Of a stretch of DNA of 57,533 nt, positions 1 to 7,793 are shown in pieces. Under the pieces are notes generated by a model. It made no database searches. It saw only the letters and a list, made by a program, of their open reading frames with translations, and had not been told where the DNA came from. The position numbers and the translations under genes were made by a program. The first letter of the stretch is position 1. Every line of letters begins with the position of its first letter. The stretch lies in the NCBI RefSeq assembly GCF_000508185.1, contig NZ_AYOY01000138.1, positions 1 to 57,533 on the forward strand, in the 5' to 3' direction. The stretch comes from Sphingobium sp. C100 (GTDB lineage: Bacteria; Pseudomonadota; Alphaproteobacteria; Sphingomonadales; Sphingomonadaceae).

Positions 1-2676
1 GGCGCCCCAGAGCGGATCAGCGTCCCAGTCCGCGCCCAACGACAGCATGGCCCCGTCCACGGCGGCGAACCAGCTTTCGGGCTTCACCTCGCCCTTAGCG
101 CGCGGCCCTAGCGATCCGGCGACGACCAGCTTTTCCTCGGCGCGGGTCAGCGCGACGTAGAGCAGCCGCCAATGTTCTTCCCGCTCCACCTGCGCCGCCG
201 CCTCTGCCGCCTCGCCGATCGGCCCCTGCCGTTCGGCCTTTCGCGGGGCCAGGATGGGCAGGCCGTTCCATTCGAGGGAATGGGCGCGGTTGCCCGCGTC
301 GGGATCAAGGCAGGCGTCGGCCAATATCACGATCGGCGCCTGAAGCCCCTTGGCGCCATGCACCGTCAACAGCCGCAGCATGTCGCCCGCCGCCGCGGCA
401 TCGCGCACAATCTCCACCTCGCCCCGGTCGAACCAGTCGATGAAGCGTTGAAGCGAGGGATGATCGTCGCTTTCGAAAGCCAGCGCGGCGTTCAGCAACT
501 CCTCGATCGGGTCGGCCGCTTCGGCCCCCAGCCGCTCAATCAGCCGGCGCCGACCGTCCATCGGCCCGGACAGGATCGCCTCCAGATAGCGATAGGGGGT
601 GGAAAAATCCGCCACGCCCAGCAGGTCGCGCAGCGGCCGCAGCAGCGCATCGTCCAGCGTCTGGGTGAGGTGCCGCCACAATCCGGCCTTGCGCCCGATC
701 AACCGGGTCATCAGTTCATCCTGGGTCCAGCCGATCAGCGGCGAGACCAGCAGCGACGCCAGGTTCAGCTCATCCTCCGGCTGCACCGCAAAGCGCAGCG
801 CCGCCAGCAGGTCGCGCACGGCAAGCGGCGCATTCAGTCGCAGCCGGTCGATCCCGGCGACCGCCACCTGCTCCTCATAGAGGCGCGCAACGATCAGGCG
901 CGCCAGTTCGCTGCGGCGGCGGACCAGGATCATGATGTCGCCCGCGCGCACCGGGCGTCCCCGGCTTTCGAGCATCAACCCGTCATCGATCCATTGCTTG
1001 ATCTGGCGGGCGATGCGCTGGGCCAGCACCCGTTCCTGGTCATCGACCCAGTCTTCTTCGCCCTCCGCATCTTCGGACAGGTTGGCGATGACCGGTTTCC
1101 AGAGAATGACTTCGCCGGGGTGGCGATTGGCGCTGACATGGCGGACCTCGCCGCCCTCCAGCCCCAGCCGTTCCGCGCGCAGGGTGGAAATGGTGCGATC
1201 GACCACGTCCAGCACGGCGGGCGTAGACCGGAAGCTGCGGTCGAGCGAGAGGTTGAAGAAGTCATGGCCGGCCTGGCCCGCATCCCGCTGAAACAGGATT
1301 TGCGCCGCCGCGAAATTCTGCGGACTGGTGCCCTGAAAGCCGAAAATCGCCTGTTTGAAATCGCCGACGGTGAAGATGGTGCGAACCCGCTCCCCTTTCG
1401 CGCCCTCCCCGGCAAAAAACTCCTCCGCCAGCGTTCGGACGATGCGCCATTGCGCGGCGTTGGTATCCTGCGCCTCATCGACCAGAATATGATCGATTTG
1501 CTGGTCGAGCTTATAGCGTATCCATTCGGCGATGCCCGGCTGTTCCAGCAGGCTGGCCGTCCGTGCGATCAGATCGTCGAAATCGACCGCGCCGGCGAGC
1601 CGCTTGCCCCGCGCATAAGTGCGCGCATAGGCGCGGCCGGCGTGCAATGCCTGCGCCAGCAGCGCGGCATAGTCGGCGCGCAATTTCAGCGCGATCAGGT
1701 CGCCGCACCGTTCATGCAGGCGCGCCGCCATGTCGGCATAGCCGTCGATGGGCGGCACCCACCCCTTGGCATCGATGATGTCGCCATCGGTCTTTGCCCA
1801 GGCCCGGTGCAGGTCGGCCAGCCCCGCCGCGCGCCCGGCCGGGTCGAGCCTACGCCAGGCGGCGATACGGTCGCACCGTTCCAATCCGCGCGTCTTGCCC
1901 CAATCGGCATTGGCGCGCACGATCCAGTCGAGCGAGCGCATGTCGAATATCTCGTCGCAGCACTGGTCGGCCAGCCATTGATCGACATCGCCATCTGGCA
2001 GGCCCAGTTCGGCCATGAGCCAGGGCGCGATATTGTCGGGAAGCGCTTCCAGCGCCTGCACCCGCCCGGGGCAGCGCAGCAGGAACTGTTCCGCCCCGCC
2101 CTCGCCCATGCGCAGGCTGAGTGCCTGTAGCGCGGCGATCAACGGTGCGTCGCCCTGTTCCTGCGCCTCCACCACCAGTTCGGCGAGCATCTGGCGCGCC
2201 AGGCTCGATTGTTCGCGCTGGTCGAGCGGCCGGAAACCGGGCGCCAGGTCCGCCTCCAGCGGAAAGGCGGTCAGCAATTGCTGGCAAAAGCCGTGAATCG
2301 TCTGAATGCGCAGGCCGCCGCCGGTGGATTCCAGCACTTCGGCGAAAAGGCGGCGAGCATGATCGCGCGCGTCAGGGCCGGAGTCCTCGCCCAGCGCCTC
2401 CAGATCGTTGAACAGGTCTGGCTCATCCATTTGCACCCAGGCCGCGAGCCGGTCATGCACGCGATCGGCCATTTCGGCCGCGCCCGCCTTGGTGAAGGTG
2501 AGGCAGAGGATATTTTCCGGCCGCACCCCTTGGAGCAGCAGGCGAAAAACGCGCGCGGTGAGCACATGGGTCTTGCCCGTGCCGGCAGAGGCGGACAGCC
2601 AGACATGAGCGTCGGGCGCGGCGGCGCGGGCCTGTTCGCCCAGCAGCTTTTGCAGCGGATTGGGCTTCCTAGCCAT
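1..2676 (-). CDS. addA: AddA helicase-nuclease subunit, C-terminus outside window
   Basis: This is the UvrD-like helicase/nuclease subunit of AddAB, which resects double-strand DNA ends for recombination (alphaproteobacterial counterpart of RecBCD). The 892 visible residues run without a stop to the window start. A Walker A motif (SASAGTGKT, residues 28-36) is near the N-terminus. A later HILVDEAQDT stretch is the Walker B/DEAD-like motif of superfamily 1 helicases, and LLTVHGAKGLQ and LLYVALTRAEEK match later SF1 motifs. The C-terminal nuclease domain is outside the window. The ATG at 2676 overlaps the addB stop by 8 bases (ATGGCTAG), which suggests translational coupling. Family assignment is firm. 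Confidence 0.93.
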   Translation of the reverse strand, partial: MARKPNPLQKLLGEQARAAAPDAHVWLSASAGTGKTHVLTARVFRLLLQGVRPENILCLTFTKAGAAEMADRVHDRLAAWVQMDEPDLFNDLEALGEDSGPDARDHARRLFAEVLESTGGGLRIQTIHGFCQQLLTAFPLEADLAPGFRPLDQREQSSLARQMLAELVVEAQEQGDAPLIAALQALSLRMGEGGAEQFLLRCPGRVQALEALPDNIAPWLMAELGLPDGDVDQWLADQCCDEIFDMRSLDWIVRANADWGKTRGLERCDRIAAWRRLDPAGRAAGLADLHRAWAKTDGDIIDAKGWVPPIDGYADMAARLHERCGDLIALKLRADYAALLAQALHAGRAYARTYARGKRLAGAVDFDDLIARTASLLEQPGIAEWIRYKLDQQIDHILVDEAQDTNAAQWRIVRTLAEEFFAGEGAKGERVRTIFTVGDFKQAIFGFQGTSPQNFAAAQILFQRDAGQAGHDFFNLSLDRSFRSTPAVLDVVDRTISTLRAERLGLEGGEVRHVSANRHPGEVILWKPVIANLSEDAEGEEDWVDDQERVLAQRIARQIKQWIDDGLMLESRGRPVRAGDIMILVRRRSELARLIVARLYEEQVAVAGIDRLRLNAPLAVRDLLAALRFAVQPEDELNLASLLVSPLIGWTQDELMTRLIGRKAGLWRHLTQTLDDALLRPLRDLLGVADFSTPYRYLEAILSGPMDGRRRLIERLGAEAADPIEELLNAALAFESDDHPSLQRFIDWFDRGEVEIVRDAAAAGDMLRLLTVHGAKGLQAPIVILADACLDPDAGNRAHSLEWNGLPILAPRKAERQGPIGEAAEAAAQVEREEHWRLLYVALTRAEEKLVVAGSLGPRAKGEVKPESWFAAVDGAMLSLGADWDADPLWGA

Positions 2677-5638
2677 CGTCGCGGCCATACCATTCCTCCA
2701 GCCGCATCAGCTGGTCATAGTCGCCGTAATTGGCGAGTTCGGGATTGACCTGCGCCTTGAAGGGCGCGGCGCCGAGCAGGTATTCGGCCGCCAACCGCTC
2801 GAAATGGTCATAGGCATGGGCGGTGAAATCGGCGGTGATGATCTTGTCCCGCTTGCCGAGCGGATCGACCGGGCGCTCGCGATAGCCGAATTGCTCGCCC
2901 TTCTTGGCGAGCGACCAATATTCGAAGTCGCCCGCGACCGGCCGGTCGCCCAGACCGACGAAACCGCCCGCTTCCGCGATCAGGCCCAACAGGCCCAATT
3001 GCAGCGCATAGCCCGCCTTCACCTGACGGGCGCTGGGCGGCTTGCCGGTTTTATAGTCGATGATGCCCAGGCCGCCGTCGGGCAGGCGGTCGATACGATC
3101 CGCCTTGCCCATCAAGGTTACGTCGGCAATCTCCGCCCGCCCTTCCTGTTCGACCGCGACGATGTGGCGCCCCTTCGCCATATCATCGGCGACTTCTGCT
3201 GCGATCCAGCGGATGGCTTCGATCAGGCGCGGTTGCCACAGCGCCTTGAGCAGGGGATGGACTTCGGGCTGGTCGAACATCGCCAGCGCGCGGGCTTCAA
3301 GGTCCGCGGGGTCGAGCCTGTCCCCCTGCGCCCAGCGTTGCAGCACGTCATGCACCGCCGTTCCCCGCCAGGCCGGGCCAGCGTCGGCATCGACCGGGTC
3401 GAGCCGCGACAGGCGCAGGATGCGGCGAGCATAGAAGGCGAAGGGATCGGCCTTCAATCGATCGACGTCGGTGACGGGGATGAGTTTGGGGCGCACGGAC
3501 AGCGGCGGCACGGGCGCGGGCCGCCGGACCGGGTAATAGGCCGCCGGTGCGTCGATCATCCGTGCAAAGCCGGCATAGCGTTCGGCCGACCGCCATTGCG
3601 CGCCGGTCATCGCCTTGAGCCGAAGCCACAGGCGCGATGCCACCGCCGGGCCACCACTGCCCCGCCGCGCGCGAGTGATGAGGACATGGGGAGCGCCAAG
3701 CGCGCTGGCGAAATCATGCGCGGCAAGGCCGATCCGCGTTTCCAGTCCGGGCAGGCCGAGTTCGCGCCGGATGCGCGGGGCCAGCCATGGATCGGGCGCG
3801 GGAAGGCCGGGCCAGGTGCCTTCGTTAAGGCCGCCCAGGATCATGAGGTCGGCCTGCGTCAGCCGGGCCTCGATCAGGCCCAGGATCGCGAGGCGCGGAT
3901 GGCCGCCCTGCGGCGGTCGAACCGAGACGCCGCCCAGCATGTGGTCGAGCAGCGCGGGCAAGGCGCGGAGATCGGCCTGCCGCGGCCCTTCTGGGGCTGC
4001 GGCCTCCATCTCGGCGAACAGGTCGGCGGCAGCATGGCCCTGATGCCCGGCCCAGATCGCATCGGCCGAAAGCGCGCCCGCCTGTTCCCGCAACGCCGCC
4101 AACTGACCGCCAAGGTCCACCGCAGCGGCAAAGGCGGTTTCGAGCGGTTCCAGCATGGCGCGGGCGGTGGGCCACCATGCGCGAACCTGGTCCCGCACGA
4201 TCCGCTGCCGGTCATCCTCACGCGGCATGAGCAGCAGGTCGACGCCCTGCAAGCCCGCCTGCGGCCGTGGCCCGCGCAACAGCAGGTCGAGCGCGCGCAC
4301 CCCCTCCAGCCAGGCAAGCCGCCCCTCGCCCCGCATCACCAATGGATGTTTGAGCAGGGTGAGCAGCGGCACAGGGGCGAAACGTTCCGCAACCGCTTCC
4401 GCCATCGCGATCAGCAAGGTTCCGGGCAGCAGGCGCGACAATGGCTGGCCGGCGCTGTCGTCCGCCTCAATCCCCCAGCGGCGCAGATGCGCGGACACGC
4501 GGGTCGCAAGCTGCCGGTCGGGCGTGACCAGCGCGGCGGTGCGTTCGGGCGTTTCCAAAGCCTCGCGCAGCGCGATGGCGATGGCCTGCGCCTCTTCGCC
4601 GGGGGTAGCGACTTCGAGCGCCTCCACGCCTGCAAGTGAGCGATCCGCCGTCTTGAGATCGCGCCAGCGGCTGGTGAGGCGCGGCGGCAGCATGGCGTTG
4701 GAGATATTGCGCCCGCGCACCGCCCGCGCGTCATGTTCGCTGCCCCAGCGCCATTGGGCGACATCGTCGCGCGTGGCGCTCATGCCGTCGAGCAGACGCT
4801 TCAGCGCATATTGCGGATGGCTTTCATGGCCGGGCGCGCGCCGTCCGCTGACCGGGTCTGGCGGAAACGGGCCGATGCCGTCCCAGGCGTCGGCATCCAT
4901 ATACTGGTCCAGCGCGGCGAATACCACCATGCCGCGCGGCATCTCCCCGATGCGGCGGAGCAGATGGGCGACGGCGGGCGCGGTGGTCGATATGCCGGCG
5001 GCGATCACGAATCCCGTCGGCGGGTGAGCGGCCCAGCGCTCGGCAAGTCGGTCGAACAGGCGATTGCGCCGGTCGGCCAGATCGATGCAGCCGATTAGCG
5101 CCAGTTCGCGTGGCCAGCGCGCGATCAGGATTTCGAACATCGCCAGCGACGTTTGCCAATGACGCGACAGCTCGGCGGAAAGGTCGAGGTCGCGCAGCGC
5201 GGTGAGCGGCACCCGCTCCACCTGCATCTGGTCCAGCACCGCGCCGAGCGCCTGCCCGAGTTGCAGCGCCTGCCCCGCATCAATGTCCGGCCGGGCGTCC
5301 TGCACCATGCGCGCCAGCATCATCTGACGGCGCATCGGGGCGATCGCGGGCGGGATCGGCTCTTCTTCACCCAGCGGATCGAGCGCGCCGCCGACCTGTT
5401 CGCCAAGGTCTGGATCGCCGATCGCGATGAGGCGCGGCAATAGCAGGCCACCGCCCGACCGCCGCACGAAGGCGTCGCTGACCGCACGGATCGCGCGGTT
5501 GTTGGGTAGCAGCACCATGGCCTGCGCCAGCGCCATCGGATCGCCGCGATGCTGCGCCAGCAGCCCGGCGACCAGCGCATCGGCAAAGGCGCGGTGCGCC
5601 GGTATGGTGAACAGTGACGGGCGCGCCCGATCACCCAT
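2669..5638 (-). CDS. addB: AddB double-strand-break repair subunit
   Basis: This is the partner of AddA, an inactivated-helicase-like protein with a C-terminal PD-(D/E)XK nuclease. The predicted protein has 989 residues. An early segment (LLPNNRAIRA) is typical of AddB. The nuclease is visible as WRGTAVHDVLQRW, then GKADRID, IIDYKTGKP and a downstream Q-L pair. The reading frame stays open upstream to 5944, but that extension lies inside murU in another frame and is not protein-like. I therefore start at the ATG at 5638 (MGDRARPSLFTIPAHRAF), which overlaps the murU stop by 8 bases. Role is inferred from the family and from adjacency to addA. Confidence 0.92.
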   Translation of the reverse strand: MGDRARPSLFTIPAHRAFADALVAGLLAQHRGDPMALAQAMVLLPNNRAIRAVSDAFVRRSGGGLLLPRLIAIGDPDLGEQVGGALDPLGEEEPIPPAIAPMRRQMMLARMVQDARPDIDAGQALQLGQALGAVLDQMQVERVPLTALRDLDLSAELSRHWQTSLAMFEILIARWPRELALIGCIDLADRRNRLFDRLAERWAAHPPTGFVIAAGISTTAPAVAHLLRRIGEMPRGMVVFAALDQYMDADAWDGIGPFPPDPVSGRRAPGHESHPQYALKRLLDGMSATRDDVAQWRWGSEHDARAVRGRNISNAMLPPRLTSRWRDLKTADRSLAGVEALEVATPGEEAQAIAIALREALETPERTAALVTPDRQLATRVSAHLRRWGIEADDSAGQPLSRLLPGTLLIAMAEAVAERFAPVPLLTLLKHPLVMRGEGRLAWLEGVRALDLLLRGPRPQAGLQGVDLLLMPREDDRQRIVRDQVRAWWPTARAMLEPLETAFAAAVDLGGQLAALREQAGALSADAIWAGHQGHAAADLFAEMEAAAPEGPRQADLRALPALLDHMLGGVSVRPPQGGHPRLAILGLIEARLTQADLMILGGLNEGTWPGLPAPDPWLAPRIRRELGLPGLETRIGLAAHDFASALGAPHVLITRARRGSGGPAVASRLWLRLKAMTGAQWRSAERYAGFARMIDAPAAYYPVRRPAPVPPLSVRPKLIPVTDVDRLKADPFAFYARRILRLSRLDPVDADAGPAWRGTAVHDVLQRWAQGDRLDPADLEARALAMFDQPEVHPLLKALWQPRLIEAIRWIAAEVADDMAKGRHIVAVEQEGRAEIADVTLMGKADRIDRLPDGGLGIIDYKTGKPPSARQVKAGYALQLGLLGLIAEAGGFVGLGDRPVAGDFEYWSLAKKGEQFGYRERPVDPLGKRDKIITADFTAHAYDHFERLAAEYLLGAAPFKAQVNPELANYGDYDQLMRLEEWYGRDDG

Positions 5639-6341
5639 GAGCGAGCATGGATTCCACGACGGGAATGGCCGCCGGCGTGCCGACATCGAACCAGAGCCCC
5701 TGATGGGACACGCCATAAAGGCGCCCGGACTCGATCGCCCTGTTCCAGAAGATATTGGTCGAAAACATGTCGCCCGGCGGATCGATGAGCAGCGATGGCG
5801 CCATGATCTGAATTCCGGTGAAGACAAAAGGCGCCACATAGGCCGTCTTGCGCCGCGAGAGCCGTCCGTCCGCATCCATATGGAAGTCGCCCGGCCCACG
5901 ATGGCAGTGCGCGCGCGCCAACGGCACGACCAGCAGCAGCGCATCCATGCGCGCCGGATCCCAGACGCGTTGCATCATGGCCAGCGTTTCCTGCGGCCCA
6001 TCTATCCACAGATTGTCGCTATTGGCGCAGATGAACGGCTCGTCGCCCAAAAGGGGCTTCGCCCGCATCAGTCCGCCGCCGGTTTCCAGCAGCTTGGCGC
6101 GCTCGTCCGACACCGCGAACTCCAGCCCGCAGCGGCGCGCCTTGAGATGCGCTTCGACCGTGTCGGCGAGATAATGGACATTCACCACCACCTTGCGCAC
6201 GCCGCCTGCCTCCAGCCGGTCCAGCGCATGGTCCATCAACGGCTTGCCCGCCACCTTGACCAGCGGCTTGGGCCGGGTCGCGGTGAGCGGACGCATCCGC
6301 TTGCCCAGGCCGGCGGACATCAGCATCGCGGTATCGATCAT
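5631..6341 (-). CDS. murU: N-acetylmuramate-1-phosphate uridylyltransferase MurU
   Basis: A 236-residue sugar nucleotidyltransferase. The N-terminus (SAGLGKRMRPLT at 9-20, then PKPLVKVAGKP at 24-34) is the nucleotide-binding signature of the family. MurU makes UDP-MurNAc from MurNAc-1-phosphate in the cytoplasm, bypassing de novo synthesis by MurA/MurB, and works directly after AmgK. The gene starts 10 bases after the amgK stop and overlaps the addB start. Generic glucose-1-phosphate or mannose-1-phosphate transferases have the same motifs, so the MurU name rests on pairing with amgK. The frame extends upstream to 6737 inside amgK, and I reject that part. Confidence 0.82.
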   Translation of the reverse strand: MIDTAMLMSAGLGKRMRPLTATRPKPLVKVAGKPLMDHALDRLEAGGVRKVVVNVHYLADTVEAHLKARRCGLEFAVSDERAKLLETGGGLMRAKPLLGDEPFICANSDNLWIDGPQETLAMMQRVWDPARMDALLLVVPLARAHCHRGPGDFHMDADGRLSRRKTAYVAPFVFTGIQIMAPSLLIDPPGDMFSTNIFWNRAIESGRLYGVSHQGLWFDVGTPAAIPVVESMLAHG

Positions 6342-6351
6342 GCGCCAGACC

Positions 6352-7338
6352 TCATGCCGGGGCGAACGCCTGTAGCGCATCGTGACGCTTGTCGGCGGGG
6401 ATGTTGGCGGCGAACCAGTCAGCGACCGGCGCCAGCGCCGGATGCGCCAGATCGCGTTCCAGCAGCCCCCACATGCGCGGCAGATAGGATAGATAACGCG
6501 GCTTGCCATCGCGCTTCCACAGGCGGGTGAAGATGCCGATGATCTTCGCGTTGCGCTGGGCGCCCAGCACCGCATAGGCGGCGTCGAAATCGGCCGGCGG
6601 CGACGCGATCGCCCGATAATGGGCGAGCATAGCGGCTTCCACCGCGACCGGCACGTCGCGCCGCGCGTCCTGAAGCAACGAAACGAGATCATAGGCCGGG
6701 TGGCCGACCAGGGCATCCTGAAAATCCAGCAGGCCAAGGCCGTGCGAGGACGGGTCTTCGATCAGCATGATATTTTCGGCATGATAGTCGCGCAGCACCG
6801 TCACGGCGGGGCTGGCCGATCCTTCCACCAGAGGCAGCACCTTGTCCCACGCGCCGACATAGGCGTCGACATCGACCGGAAGGCCGATCGCCGGGCAATA
6901 ATATTCCGTCAGCAGCCCCGTTTCCCGCTGATAGACGCCATGGTCATAGGGGGGCAGATCAGCAGGCGGCAGCCGATGCAGTTCGCCCAGCAGATCGACC
7001 GCGCGGCGATAGACCGCCATTTCGTCACCGGGCCGGGCGTCCAGATGTTCCTTGACGCGTGAGTCGCCGAAATCCTCGATCAGGACCAGGCCGTGCGTCA
7101 GGTCGCGGGCCAGGATGCGCGGCGCGGCGAACCCGTCGAGCCGGAGCTGTTCGGCGATGGCGATGAAGGGTCGCGGGTCTTCGTGCGGTGGCGGCGCATC
7201 CATCAGCACGGCGCGACGGCTTTCTTCAACGACGCGGAAATAGCGGCGGAAGGACGCATCGCCGGCAAGCGGCAGGATCGCCGCCCGTTCCCAGCCCGCC
7301 TGGGCGAGGAAAGCGGGCGCAGCAGCGGGGGGTATCAT
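6352..7338 (-). CDS. amgK: Anomeric N-acetylmuramate/N-acetylglucosamine kinase AmgK
   Basis: An aminoglycoside-phosphotransferase-fold sugar kinase of 328 residues. LRDYHAEN (182-189) is the catalytic loop with Asp184, and LLDFQDA (203-209) supplies the metal-binding Asp205. LAGDASFRRYFRV near residues 24-36 is characteristic of AmgK. AmgK phosphorylates the anomeric hydroxyl of recycled MurNAc or GlcNAc and feeds MurU; in pseudomonads and Caulobacter this route supports fosfomycin tolerance. The chosen ATG at 7338 forms an ATGA overlap with the tsaE stop; an in-frame ATG at 7350 is an alternative adding four residues. Confidence 0.85.
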   Translation of the reverse strand: MIPPAAAPAFLAQAGWERAAILPLAGDASFRRYFRVVEESRRAVLMDAPPPHEDPRPFIAIAEQLRLDGFAAPRILARDLTHGLVLIEDFGDSRVKEHLDARPGDEMAVYRRAVDLLGELHRLPPADLPPYDHGVYQRETGLLTEYYCPAIGLPVDVDAYVGAWDKVLPLVEGSASPAVTVLRDYHAENIMLIEDPSSHGLGLLDFQDALVGHPAYDLVSLLQDARRDVPVAVEAAMLAHYRAIASPPADFDAAYAVLGAQRNAKIIGIFTRLWKRDGKPRYLSYLPRMWGLLERDLAHPALAPVADWFAANIPADKRHDALQAFAPA

Positions 7339-7793
7339 ATCCGGGACCATCGATCCGTCCAAGCCTCCGGCACGTCCGCTGTCAAGCGTCGCGCGTCGTC
7401 CGTTATCATCTCGATGGTGAGATGCAGGCTGTGCGGCCATAATGCGCGCCCCAGCCGGTCCGGCCATTCGATGATGAGCAGCCCGTCCATCAGATAGTCG
7501 CCCAGCGCGAGTTCCCGCGCTTCCTCTGCATTATCGAGGCGGTAGAGATCGACATGGGCGACCGGCAGGCTGACCTCCGGCGCGTCATAGGGCTGGACGA
7601 TGGCGAAGCTGGGGCTGGGCGCTTCATCCTGGAGACCGAGCGCTTCGAGCAGGCCGCGCGCCAATGTGGTCTTGCCCGCGCCCAATCCCCCTTCGAGCGC
7701 GATAACGTCGCCGATCCGCACCTGCGCCGCGAGCCGCCGGCCAAGATCCAGCATGGCCGCCTCGCCCACTAGGTCGAGTATATGTTCAGCCAC
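7335..7793 (-). CDS. tsaE: tRNA t6A threonylcarbamoyladenosine ATPase TsaE
   Basis: A 152-residue small ATPase of the TsaE (YjeE) family, needed with TsaB, TsaC and TsaD for t6A37 modification of tRNAs reading ANN codons. A Walker A motif (GGLGAGKT) lies at 35-42. The family-specific HVDLYRL is at 80-86, and IIEWPDRLG near 107-115 matches the usual IEWPERLG. The start overlaps the divL stop by 8 bases and the stop overlaps the amgK start, so all three are probably co-translated. Identification is secure. Confidence 0.95.
   Translation of the reverse strand: MAEHILDLVGEAAMLDLGRRLAAQVRIGDVIALEGGLGAGKTTLARGLLEALGLQDEAPSPSFAIVQPYDAPEVSLPVAHVDLYRLDNAEEARELALGDYLMDGLLIIEWPDRLGRALWPHSLHLTIEMITDDARRLTADVPEAWTDRWSRI

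Noticed and set aside
172..4639. Long plus-strand frames (652 and 659 residues) opposite addA and addB
   Set aside because: Rich in Arg, Gln, Asp and Gly with no family motifs; they mirror strongly coding minus-strand frames in GC-rich DNA.
5639..5944. 102-residue N-terminal extension of AddB
   Set aside because: Lies within murU in another frame and has Arg/Ser-rich shadow composition; the ATG at 5638 begins conserved-looking sequence.
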